DNA of 21,652 bases from assembly GCA_029777935.1 (NCBI GenBank), contig JAKORH010000418.1:1-21652 (forward strand), written 5' to 3'. Below, in pieces: positions 13,754-21,012 of this stretch. This DNA is from Pseudomonadota bacterium (GTDB lineage: Bacteria > Pseudomonadota > Gammaproteobacteria > Burkholderiales > Burkholderiaceae). The position numbers were made by a program, and so were the translations under genes. Numbering within the stretch: position 1 is the stretch's first letter; every line of letters starts with the position of its first letter. The notes under the pieces were generated by a model. It saw nothing but the letters and a program-made list of their open reading frames with translations. It was not told the origin of the DNA and did no database searches.

Positions 13754-15730
13754 ATGGACCAACGCGCGGCACTTGCCCGGTTAAATGAAGCCGATCTGTT
13801 CGAGGAGGAACTAAGGTCGGCACGGCAACCAAGTCTGCCCGAGGCTTTCCGGCGCATCTACTTTCATCTGTACTCGAACAGTAAGGCCAGTCGACCGGAA
13901 CTCATCATCGAAGATCTGTCGTTGCTACTCCTGTGCAAGCTCGCAGCGGAGTTGAACGGAGGCGCAGACGCGGTTGCGGTTTACTTGCAGGGCAAGGGGA
14001 CGGCCAATCGAACTCTTTTGCCAATTCTGCGCGAATCTTTCCCGGAGCTTCTGGACAGGCGTCAGACCTTCGCTTTGGCAGACGACTCGCTGCGCACGGC
14101 TCTAGCAGAGCTGGCCGAGCTTGACTTGGCGCTCGCCCCGGCTCATACACTTGGAGAGGCGTTTCAGGCGCTCATCGGCCCTCGCCTCCGAGGCGAGCGC
14201 GGCCAGTTCTTCACGCCAAAGTCGCTCGTGCGGGCGATGGTGGAAATCCTCGATCCGCAGCCCAGCGAGCGTATTTGCGACCCGGCCTGCGGCACCGGGG
14301 GCTTCCTCGGCGAAACGCACATCTACCAGACGGCGAAGTATCCGCGTGCCCTCACGGGCGCCTTGGTCGGCGTAGACAAGGATGTTGGCCTCGCGCGCTT
14401 GGCGGGAGCGCTGATGAAGGTGCTCGCTAGAGACCGCGCGCAGATTCATGCCTTCAATTCACTGTCAGTGGCGGCTTGGGAAGCCGACGCGGGCGGCAGC
14501 CCCTTCGGCGCCTTCGATGTCGTGCTTACCAATCCACCGTTCGGGGCGAAGATTGGCATCAAGGATGAAGCCATCCTAGGCCAGTACGACTTCGGTCATA
14601 TCTGGATGCCGAGCACCAGCGGACGCTGGGTCAGAAGTGGGGCGCTGTGCAGCAGCGAAGACCCGCAGATCTTGTTCCTTGAGTTCTGCGTGCGTGCCCT
14701 CAAGCCGGGTGGGCGCATGGGGATCGTGCTGCCCGAAGGGGTGTTTGGCAACAAGCAAACTTCGTATGTGTGGGACTGGCTGGAAGCGCAGGGCACCATC
14801 ACAGCGCTTCTGGATTGCCCGCGGACGACTTTTCAGCCCGGCACCGACACGAAGACCAATGTCCTGTTCTTCCGCAAAAGCGGGGGCAACAAGCGCCAGC
14901 AAGCGGATGGTGGCACGCGGGTTGCCGTCGCTCTGCATTGCGGACACGATCGGCGCGGGCGCGCGCTCAAGAACGGGGGCACGCCGCACCCTGATGACTT
15001 CCCAGCGATTGCTCGGGCTTGGCACGCTGACCCAAGTAAGCAGCGCGCTTGGCGCACCGCACGGCTCACGGGCGAGCGTTACCTTGTGCCGCGCTACTAC
15101 TACGACGCGGGCGACGAAGACCTCCCCGAACATGAGTGGATTCGCGGCGCGCGCATGGCCTCGCTCGGCGAACTGGTGAAGGAAAGGCTTGTCAGCATCC
15201 GCAAGGGTCATGAGGTAGGGTCTGATGCATATGGCACAGGGGAAATCCCCTTCGTGCGCACGTCCGACCTGTCGAATTTTGAGATTTCAACCGACCCCAC
15301 TAAAGCGGTGAGCGAACAGATTTACGCTGAGTACGCTCCGCAGCAGAAGCTTCAGGCAGGGGATGTGCTGATGGTAGTGGATGGCCGCTACCGGATCGGG
15401 ACAACGGCCATGCTGACCGAACACAATTGCCGTTGCGTGGTGCAGAGTCACCTGCGCATCATCAGCACGTTGCACTACGAACGGCTCGACCCCTACGAGC
15501 TGCTGTTCGCCCTAAGTCTGCCGTCCGCGAGGCTGCGCCTGCGGGGTCTGGTATTCATTCAGTCCACCTTGGGAACCCTGGGGTCACGGCTGCTTGAACT
15601 GCGCATCCCACTCTTGCATGGCGACGGTCCGTGGGCGCCGCGCGTCACGAGATTCCGCGACACGCTGCAGCGCCGGGCGGCGCTGCTCGCCGAGTTGGAA
15701 GGAATGGCGGGGCAGGACTACGAGCTTTGA
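13754..15730 (+). CDS. Gamma-class N6-adenine DNA methyltransferase with fused specificity domain
   Basis: The product is 658 aa. The ATG at 13754 is chosen because the domain starts there; an in-frame GTG at 13667 would add 29 unconvincing residues. An HsdM-like helical N-terminus (1-145) leads to QFFTPKSLVRAMV (151-163), SAM motif DPACGTGGFLGE (176-187) and catalytic NPPF (260-263). Later come FLEFCVRALKPGGRMGIVLPEGVFGN and DTKTNVLFFRK, as in type I/IIG methylases. From about residue 495 a HsdS-like target recognition domain follows (ARMASLGELVKERL, IPFVRTSDLSNFEI, IQSTLGTLGSRLLELRIPL, then a helical tail RRAALLAELE). It would modify adenine in one strand of its site. It converges with the nuclease gene; their 3' ends overlap by 13 bases. 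Confidence 0.92.
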   Translation: MDQRAALARLNEADLFEEELRSARQPSLPEAFRRIYFHLYSNSKASRPELIIEDLSLLLLCKLAAELNGGADAVAVYLQGKGTANRTLLPILRESFPELLDRRQTFALADDSLRTALAELAELDLALAPAHTLGEAFQALIGPRLRGERGQFFTPKSLVRAMVEILDPQPSERICDPACGTGGFLGETHIYQTAKYPRALTGALVGVDKDVGLARLAGALMKVLARDRAQIHAFNSLSVAAWEADAGGSPFGAFDVVLTNPPFGAKIGIKDEAILGQYDFGHIWMPSTSGRWVRSGALCSSEDPQILFLEFCVRALKPGGRMGIVLPEGVFGNKQTSYVWDWLEAQGTITALLDCPRTTFQPGTDTKTNVLFFRKSGGNKRQQADGGTRVAVALHCGHDRRGRALKNGGTPHPDDFPAIARAWHADPSKQRAWRTARLTGERYLVPRYYYDAGDEDLPEHEWIRGARMASLGELVKERLVSIRKGHEVGSDAYGTGEIPFVRTSDLSNFEISTDPTKAVSEQIYAEYAPQQKLQAGDVLMVVDGRYRIGTTAMLTEHNCRCVVQSHLRIISTLHYERLDPYELLFALSLPSARLRLRGLVFIQSTLGTLGSRLLELRIPLLHGDGPWAPRVTRFRDTLQRRAALLAELEGMAGQDYEL

Positions 15731-16413
15731 ATGCGTCCGGCACGAGTCAGGATGCCAGCGATCCACTCATAGAACTCATCGAGGCTCTTGTCGCCCTGCG
15801 CGATGTTACAGTTCCGATGCGCGAAGCCGACGTTACCTGCGGTGTGCGAACGCGGCTGTGCATGCGCGGTCTCGATCTCGGCTTTCCCGCGTCGCGCCTC
15901 GTGAAACAAGGCGAAGTCGAGCGGCGCCCGGCAAACCAGGCAGCTTGTTGTCCCCCGGGCGATTTCACCGAAGCGGTTCGTCAGGAAGGCGCGCGTTGCC
16001 GCGTCAGGCTCTGGGGCTCCGTTCATGCCGTACACGCTCCATGCTAGGAACTGCGCGGCGCTCATGCAATCGTCATAGCTTGCTGCTTTCTCGCGCAGCT
16101 TCGCGACGACCCAAGGCTTGAGTGCCTTCATATTGACACCGAGCTTGGCGAGTTCGGCGTCCGACAGCAGCATCGTCCAGCGGGAAATGCGGTTCGGCCC
16201 GGCGTCTTCACTCTTCCACGAGGCGCCGGTCGTCTTGGTGGCGTCGCGGACTATCTTGGCAGCGACACGCGGCGCAACGGCCTTGAGGTGGTTGAGATAA
16301 GGGAACTCGGCGCATGCCCCAGTATGCCCTGCTTCGCGGAAGCAGCGATGCAGGCCAGCAGGGTCGTATTTAGCGTTTGCGCGCGATGGAAGGTTCTTGC
16401 CGCACAGAGTCAC
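15718..16413 (-). CDS. HNH endonuclease, probable restriction enzyme of the module
   Basis: The product is 231 aa on the minus strand. The GTG start at 16413 lies inside the controller gene (44-base overlap); no better in-frame start follows until Met81, so coupling to the C gene is likely. The N-terminus has Cys/His spacing suggestive of zinc binding (Cys4, HRC at 22-24, GHTGAC at 29-34), then EFPYLNHL. The C-terminus is an HNH module: CLVC (158-161), EIETAHAQPRSHTAGNVGFA (His184, Asn194), HRNC (199-202) and NIAQGDKSLDEFYEW. Cys158/161 with His199/Cys202 would hold structural zinc and His184 would be the general base. Restriction activity is inferred from context: a controller gene upstream and a convergent methylase. 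Confidence 0.82.
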   Translation of the reverse strand: MTLCGKNLPSRANAKYDPAGLHRCFREAGHTGACAEFPYLNHLKAVAPRVAAKIVRDATKTTGASWKSEDAGPNRISRWTMLLSDAELAKLGVNMKALKPWVVAKLREKAASYDDCMSAAQFLAWSVYGMNGAPEPDAATRAFLTNRFGEIARGTTSCLVCRAPLDFALFHEARRGKAEIETAHAQPRSHTAGNVGFAHRNCNIAQGDKSLDEFYEWIAGILTRAGRIQSS

Positions 16414-16675
16414 GGTGTTGGCCGCCCCGACTTGGTTGTTGCCGAATCTGTTCTGCGGTGCGGATCAATTCGGAGGCCGTCATCTTCAGCGCGCCTGCAA
16501 GGACATGGATATTTAGCAGACTCACGTTCCGCTCCCCACGTTCGACGCTGCCGACGTAGGTGCGATGAAGTCCGGCGATGTCTGCGAGGGCGTCCTGCGA
16601 TAACGCCGCCCGCTGGCGGAAGTTGCGTAGAGCCAAGCCAAAGGCGCGCAGCTCGTCTATTGATTCCTTGACCAC
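16370..16675 (-). CDS. Restriction-modification controller (C) protein, XRE-type HTH
   Basis: The product is 101 aa on the minus strand with a GTG start at 16675. The HTH reads LRNFRQRAALSQDALADIAG, then LHRTYVGSVERGERNVSLLNI and HVLAGALKMTASELI. The LHRTY-[IV]-G-S-V-E-R-G-E-R-N-[IV]-S-L string is the hallmark of C proteins such as C.AhdI and C.PvuII. These dimerise, bind C-boxes, autoactivate then repress their own gene with the nuclease, and delay restriction until methylation is complete. The C-terminus is about 20 residues longer than typical (a basic tail ending SIARKR), and this tail overlaps the start of the nuclease gene. A recognisable C-box array lies immediately upstream. Confidence 0.9.
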   Translation of the reverse strand: MVKESIDELRAFGLALRNFRQRAALSQDALADIAGLHRTYVGSVERGERNVSLLNIHVLAGALKMTASELIRTAEQIRQQPSRGGQHRDSVRQEPSIARKR

Positions 16676-16680
16676 GCGGC

Positions 16681-16725
16681 TATAGTCGCAGACTGATGAC
16701 TATGAGGCGACCGACTATAAGTAGC
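16681..16725 (-). promoter_or_regulatory. C-box array upstream of the controller gene
   Basis: Read in the gene's direction, the order is ACTTATAGTC (complement of 16713-16722), seven bases, TCATAGTC (16698-16705), then AGTC-TGC-GACT (16684-16694), then GACTATA, just before the GTG. The repeated GACT/AGTC units and the ten-base first box are characteristic of C-protein operators, and the 7-base gap agrees with the Esp1396I left/right operator layout as I recall it. The distal box includes the 11-bp motif shared with the methylase promoter. Confidence 0.75.
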
Positions 16726-16989
16726 AGCCGACCTTAAGCGGGGCAAACAGGGCACCTACATGCACGGGCAATTCAGTGAGCCAACGAACCTACGCGTGAG
16801 GCTCTGTGGAAATGACCGCTTTCGAGAGCAGGACCAGCCTCAACGAGGGTCGGCTCCGGCTGCGCAGCGCACCGCACGCGAAGGTCGGCAGCCAACTTAT
16901 ACCTGTCCCTCAGGCGGCGTGCGAGTAGGACGGCCGGCTCCGCCCCTTCGCTCGATGACCGCTATAGTTGATGAATCCGATTTTGCCCG
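16726..16989. other. Intergenic region between the restriction module and hipA
   Basis: No supported gene is present. Open frames here are short and overlap hipA. The composition is mixed and includes GGTCGGCTCC, GGTCGGCAGCC and a GAGTAGGACGGCCGGCTCCG stretch, with no strong hairpin or dispersed-repeat core. It probably represents the boundary of the acquired module. hipA ends at 16990. Confidence 0.35.
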
Positions 16990-18378
16990 TCAGTTCAAAT
17001 CCAATCTTCTACGCATAGGCCGAGCGCCAATCACGTCGCCTGCAGCGGTGACGACGCGTCCGTGCAAGGATTGAAGCCCTTGTTCGAAGGCACGCGCTTG
17101 CGCCTGCATGCCCTCGAAGATCCTTGCTGCCACAGCTTGCGGAAACCCCCGAGGCAGGCCCGGCGTGACCGCCTCGATGGCATCCGTCACGCGCGCCACC
17201 AGGTCGACCATAGCGGGCCAGGCACCGTCGACGCCACTCTTGCGCGCCAACTCGAACCAGTGCCGAGCCTGAATCTCGGCCAGGCGGTAGTGCGCGTTCT
17301 TCGACCGTAACGCCATCGCCAGCCGCGCCCGCGGCCACGGGATGTGGTTTGCACCCTTGCCAATGACGGGCCACACGGACAGGACGTCGTACAACGGCGT
17401 GAGGCGGTAGCGGTCGCCTTGATGCAGGTGCAGCGAAAAGTTCTTCGCGTGCCCGTCGGTCGCAGCCAGCAGCCAGAACGCCAATTGCGCGCACAGAAAC
17501 GTCCGCGCATCGTCGGCCGCGCTGTCGCTGCCGGCGACGACCTTCAGGCAATCGGCGATTCCGGGACCGCCATCGCTCTCATACTTGCGCTCGACAGGTA
17601 CGCCCAGCGCCTGGCAGAAGTCCTCTTGCGGCAGTCGCAGTATCCGCTTGCCACCGTCGCCCCGTCGCCGGTCGAAGCGCTCCACCACGAGCGCCTTCTG
17701 CGCGCCGAAGTGCGCCATTTCCGCTTTGGCGACAGGCAGGCCGAGCGCGGCAAGTAGCCGCAGGCACAGCCATTCGTTTTCGACCGAGTGACTCAGGTCG
17801 AGGCGACGGCCACCGACCAGCCCGAGTGGCAGCTTCAGGATGTGGGTGGTCGGAGTGGCGCCCAGCGGCTGGCACCAGGTCGAGCCCAGGCGAAGCAGTG
17901 CGGTCTTTTCCTGCGCGCCGGCAATCGAGATGCGGAAGCTCGAATCGTCGCCCTCGGTCGCCGCCTCCGTGGACGTCACATCTTCGAGAATCTTCTCGAC
18001 GTCCGCCTCGTTGAGCTTCCGATACGAGAGGCGGTCGAAGCCGGCCGGCTCTTCGCCGGGCAACAGCAGTTGCACGGCGCCGGCGCAATCGCGCCCGATG
18101 GCCTGCAACAGGTCGAAGGCGCTCGTCGAGCCGGTCTTGAAGCGCGTGCGCAACCGCTGGCGGATGCGGTCGCTGTCCGGCAGCAAGTTGTCGAAGTAGC
18201 TGGCGACTGCCACACCCGAGACTTCGCGCGTGGCGGGAATCGGCAGCGACAGCGACAGGCTGCGCACGTTGGGGGAGGCGAGCCACGACGCGTCGTAGAC
18301 GAACCGGTGGCGCCCCGTGCGTCCGACGGACCACACGCCGACGCGTTCGCCGTTCATCCAGACAGCGAGTTCGCGCAT
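16990..18378 (-). CDS. hipA: HipA-family serine/threonine kinase toxin
   Basis: The product is 462 aa on the minus strand; ATG at 18378 overlaps the hipB stop by one base (TAATG). Key residues fall at almost the E. coli HipA positions: autophosphorylation Ser151 in SIAGAQEKTALL, Lys182 in HILKLP, ENEWLCL, VERFDR, catalytic Asp308 in AATDGHAKNFSL and metal-binding Asp331 in LTPLYDVLS. The N-subdomain 1 (LAVWMNGERVGVW, SYFDNLLPDSDRIRQRL) is complete. HipA phosphorylates glutamyl-tRNA synthetase in E. coli and causes persistence; related kinases use other tRNA synthetases. All catalytic residues are present, so it is probably active. Confidence 0.95.
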   Translation of the reverse strand: MRELAVWMNGERVGVWSVGRTGRHRFVYDASWLASPNVRSLSLSLPIPATREVSGVAVASYFDNLLPDSDRIRQRLRTRFKTGSTSAFDLLQAIGRDCAGAVQLLLPGEEPAGFDRLSYRKLNEADVEKILEDVTSTEAATEGDDSSFRISIAGAQEKTALLRLGSTWCQPLGATPTTHILKLPLGLVGGRRLDLSHSVENEWLCLRLLAALGLPVAKAEMAHFGAQKALVVERFDRRRGDGGKRILRLPQEDFCQALGVPVERKYESDGGPGIADCLKVVAGSDSAADDARTFLCAQLAFWLLAATDGHAKNFSLHLHQGDRYRLTPLYDVLSVWPVIGKGANHIPWPRARLAMALRSKNAHYRLAEIQARHWFELARKSGVDGAWPAMVDLVARVTDAIEAVTPGLPRGFPQAVAARIFEGMQAQARAFEQGLQSLHGRVVTAAGDVIGARPMRRRLDLN

Positions 18379-18659
18379 TACCAGCCGGTCGGCCCGGAGC
18401 CGTGGCGCGTTGCACTCCTGCGCGGCGCCGGCGTCGGCGCCGGCAGGCGGTCACGCAGCACGACCTGCACCTCGAGCGCGGCCAGCAGCCGCAGCAACTG
18501 CTCCAGACTGACCGTGGACGGGTTGGCCTCGATTTCGGCAATGCGCGACTGCCCCACGCCCAGCTTCCCGGCCAGCGCACTCTGAGTCAGCCCGTGCGCC
18601 TTGCGCAGCGCGCGCAGATGCGGCCTGAGCTGGTCCGCAAATCCGATCGGATAGTCCAT
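18378..18659 (-). CDS. hipB: HipB-family antitoxin, XRE-type repressor
   Basis: The product is 93 aa on the minus strand, ATG at 18659. The HTH is LRPHLRALRKAHGLTQSALA followed by GKLGVGQSRIAEIEANPSTVSLEQLLRLLAALEVQVVLRDR, which matches HipB and its C-terminal strand. A proline-rich tail (PAPTPAPRR) follows. It would bind operators upstream and hold HipA inactive. A strong promoter places the expected transcription start at or next to the A of the ATG, and no Shine-Dalgarno is present, so translation may be leaderless. Confidence 0.93.
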   Translation of the reverse strand: MDYPIGFADQLRPHLRALRKAHGLTQSALAGKLGVGQSRIAEIEANPSTVSLEQLLRLLAALEVQVVLRDRLPAPTPAPRRSATRHGSGPTGW

Positions 18660-18665
18660 GCGTGC

Positions 18666-18719
18666 AGTTTATTGTCTATGACACATAATGTCAAGAAATC
18701 GGCTATGGACGATATTGTC
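18666..18719 (-). promoter_or_regulatory. hipBA promoter and operator candidates
   Basis: On the minus strand a perfect -35 TTGACA (complement of 18689-18694), 17 bases, and TAAACT (complement of 18666-18671) form a strong sigma-70 promoter. Dyads nearby are GACA-N5-TGTC at 18680-18692, overlapping the -35 and spacer, and GAC-N6-GTC at 18708-18719 upstream. These are plausible HipB sites. Confidence 0.7.
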
Positions 18720-18794
18720 GAGATATCTGGCCGATCCGATAATTCGCGCCTGCGTACGAACCCAACCGGGGACCCCCAGGTCGCAACAGCGCTC

Positions 18795-18955
18795 TTGATT
18801 GGCGATGAACTTCAGCTCCCGGACGTCATTCCCGCGCAAGCGGGAATCCAGCGGCTCTGTCGCGCAAGACACCGGGTCCTCGCCTTCGCGGGGATGACGA
18901 CCGAGTCGCACACAGCCTCGCTGCATACGGCGGCTGAGATTCATCGCTGATCAGG
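18795..18955. repeat. Composite repeat with 22-bp terminal inverted repeats and dRS3 cores
   Basis: The left end, 18795-18816, begins TTGATTGGCGATGAACTTCA. The right end, 18933-18955, is its inverted copy with about 17 of 22 positions matching (begins GCTGAGATTCATCGCTGATC). Inside, ATTCCC (18828-18833), 8 bases, GGGAAT (18842-18847) forms the left core, and CCTTCGCGGGGATGACG (about 18883-18899) the diverged right core. This is the most complete copy in the window. It lies in the gap between hipB and the LysE-family gene; the rest of that gap (18720-18794 and 18956-19084) shows no gene. Confidence 0.8.
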
Positions 18956-19084
18956 ACAGCGCTTGTGCTTGCCGGCTGAACAAGGCCCCGATTGCACGGC
19001 AGCGCACCCGGTCGTCGTTGTCGTCGGGCCGAGACTTCGCGGCACATCCGGTAAGCTCTCCCCGAACTGGAAGAACCCACCGCC

Positions 19085-19696
19085 ATGTCGTTCCTTGCCT
19101 TTCTCTTCGCGGCCATCGTCCTGGCGATCACTCCAGGGCCGGGAATCGCCTACGTCGTCGCCCGCACGGTGGCCGGTGGCCGATCCGACGGCCTGGCCTC
19201 GTGCTTCGGCACCGGATTCGGGGGCATGGTCCACGTGCTCGCGGCAGCGCTCGGTCTGTCCCTGATCGTTGCGCAGTCCGCGCTGGCCTTCAATGTGGTC
19301 AAGTTCCTCGGCGCGGCGTACTTGATCTTCCTGGGAATCCGCATGCTCTTGCGGAGGGACCGCGGAGTCGCCGTCGAGACTGTCGCCGCGCAGGGCGCGC
19401 GCCGCGCGCTGCTCGAGGGAATCGTGGTCGAGGCGCTCAACGTCAAGACGGCATTGTTCTTCCTGGCCTTCCTGCCGCAGTTCGTCTCTCCGGCGGAACC
19501 TCTGGTTCCGCAACTCGTATTGCTGGGAAGCATCTGCGTCGCGCTGAACACGCTCGTGGATGTGGTGGCTGTCCTCACGGCGGCGCGCCTGCTCGATTCG
19601 CAGTCGGCGCGGGCAGCCCGCGCACGGCTGCTCACCAAGGCATCAGGCGCGACCATGGTCGGGCTGGGCGCGTATCTCGCGCTCGCCAGACGTTAG
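19085..19696 (+). CDS. LysE/RhtB-family amino-acid exporter
   Basis: The product is 203 aa, with ATG at 19085. The signature FAAIVLAITPGPGIAYVVAR (residues 8-27) is the LysE/RhtB N-terminal motif. Then come GFGGMVHVLAAALGLSLIV, VVKFLGAAYLIFLGIRMLLR, EGIVVEALNVKTALFFLAFLPQFV and two C-terminal helices, giving six predicted membrane spans in the inner membrane. Family members export basic or neutral amino acids, homoserine or related compounds; the substrate cannot be read here. It is a single gene, convergent with the aminotransferase, with a GC hairpin between them. Confidence 0.92.
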   Translation: MSFLAFLFAAIVLAITPGPGIAYVVARTVAGGRSDGLASCFGTGFGGMVHVLAAALGLSLIVAQSALAFNVVKFLGAAYLIFLGIRMLLRRDRGVAVETVAAQGARRALLEGIVVEALNVKTALFFLAFLPQFVSPAEPLVPQLVLLGSICVALNTLVDVVAVLTAARLLDSQSARAARARLLTKASGATMVGLGAYLALARR

Positions 19697-19714
19697 AGAT
19701 CGCTGCAACTTGGG

Positions 19715-19732
19715 CCCCGGCCTTCGCCGGGG
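19715..19732. terminator. GC-rich hairpin between convergent genes
   Basis: CCCCGGC (19715-19721) and GCCGGGG (19726-19732) pair perfectly around a CTTC loop. They lie 18 bases after the LysE-family stop and 12 bases before the end of the convergent aminotransferase gene. There is no T-run. The GGGGTGACG end resembles half of the dRS3-type repeat, so it may be a repeat remnant acting as a bidirectional terminator. Confidence 0.5.
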
Positions 19733-19744
19733 TGACGTGGCAGC

Positions 19745-20929
19745 TCAAGTGCGCTGCAACCGCCGCAACGCCTCGTCCAGCGTTTCGTCCTTCTTCGCGA
19801 AACAGAACCGCACCACGCGGTTGTCGAACGGTTGGCGGTAGAACACCGATACCGGGATCACCGCCACGCCATAGTCGACGATCATCTTCTGCGCGAACTC
19901 CGCCTCGGGCAGATCCGAGATCGCCGAATAGTCCGCGAGCAGGAAGTACGTGCCCTCGCACGGCAGCAGCCTGAAGCGCGTCTGCGCCAGCCCCATGCGG
20001 AAGCGGTCGCGCTTGGACTGGTAGAAGCCGCGCAGTCCGAAGTAGGGCGCTGGATCGTCGAGGTAGGCCGCGAACGCGTGCTGGCCGGGCGTGTTGACCG
20101 CGAACACCATGAACTGGTGCACCTTGCGGATCTCGGCCGTCAGTTCCTTCGGCGCCAGCGAGTAGCCGACCTTCCAGCCGGTGGTGTGGAAGGTCTTGCC
20201 GAAGCTGGAGATCACGACCGTGCGCGCGGCGAGCGGCTCTGAAGTCGCGAGCGATCGATGCGGCTGGTCGTCGAACACGATGTGCTCGTAGACCTCGTCG
20301 GACAGCAGCAGGATGCCGGTCGTTGCAACGATGTCCTCCAGCGCGCGCAGATCGTCGTCGCGCAGGATGCGGCCGGTCGGGTTGTGCGGAAAGTTCAGCA
20401 TCAGCATCCGCGTGCGCGGCGTGATCGCCGCGCGCACGCGTTCCCAGTCGGGCGCGTAGCCGGCGCGGTGGTCGAGCGGCACGCAGACCGGCGTGCCGCC
20501 GGCCAGTTCGATCGACGGCACGTAGCTGTCGTATACCGGTTCGAGCACGATCACCTCGTCGCCCGGCCGCACCAGCGCGAGCACGGTGGCCATGATCGCC
20601 TGCGTGGCGCCGGCGGTCACGGTGATCTCGGTCTCGGGGTCGTAGCGATGGCGATAGAGGCGCTCGTGCTTGTCGGCCAGCGCCTGCCGCAGCGCCGGCA
20701 CGCCCGCCATCGGCGCGTACTGGTTGTGGCCGGCGGCCATCGCGTCGGCGAAGTAGCGCTGCAGCTTCGGATCGCAGTCGAAATCCGGGAAACCCTGTCC
20801 GAGGTTGACCGCGCCGTGTCTGGCGGCGAGCGCCGACATCACGGTGAAGATCGTGGTGCCGACGTTCGGCAGGCGCGACGCGCCGATCAGGTCGGCGAGC
20901 GCGCGCGGAGGCAGGGCATGGTGCTGCAT
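19745..20929 (-). CDS. PLP-dependent aminotransferase (YbdL-like, methionine aminotransferase group)
   Basis: The product is 394 aa on the minus strand from ATG at 20929; a TTG four codons earlier (20941) is possible but less likely. It is a fold-type I, class I/II aminotransferase. Motifs are AVNLGQGFPDFD near the N-terminus, NQYAPMAGVPALRQALA, TVTAGATQAI, NFPHNPTGRIL (substrate/PLP Asn), LSDEVYEHIVFD (Asp and Tyr contacting PLP), and the Schiff-base lysine in SSFGKTFHTTGWKVGY. The carboxylate-binding Arg is in NRVVRFCFAK. GQGFPDFD together with AAGHNQYAPM is typical of YbdL-like enzymes, which act on methionine and aromatic or branched 2-oxo acids. It is divergent from the GNAT gene. Confidence 0.92.
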   Translation of the reverse strand: MQHHALPPRALADLIGASRLPNVGTTIFTVMSALAARHGAVNLGQGFPDFDCDPKLQRYFADAMAAGHNQYAPMAGVPALRQALADKHERLYRHRYDPETEITVTAGATQAIMATVLALVRPGDEVIVLEPVYDSYVPSIELAGGTPVCVPLDHRAGYAPDWERVRAAITPRTRMLMLNFPHNPTGRILRDDDLRALEDIVATTGILLLSDEVYEHIVFDDQPHRSLATSEPLAARTVVISSFGKTFHTTGWKVGYSLAPKELTAEIRKVHQFMVFAVNTPGQHAFAAYLDDPAPYFGLRGFYQSKRDRFRMGLAQTRFRLLPCEGTYFLLADYSAISDLPEAEFAQKMIVDYGVAVIPVSVFYRQPFDNRVVRFCFAKKDETLDEALRRLQRT

Positions 20930-21012
20930 GCGGGCATTCAAGGGCGGGGGAACGCGAAAACTATACTCTGCGGCAGCGCACTGTCCGCCTCGAATCGGCC
21001 ACGCGAAAGTCC

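Noticed and set aside
16684..16694. AGTC-GCA-GACT as an independent LexA-like or HipB site
   Set aside because: It is in register with the GACT/AGTC controller boxes directly upstream of the C gene, so a C-box reading explains it better.
16760..17074. A 104-codon plus-strand frame overlapping the hipA 3' end
   Set aside because: The sequence lacks family resemblance and its second part is antisense to hipA coding sequence.
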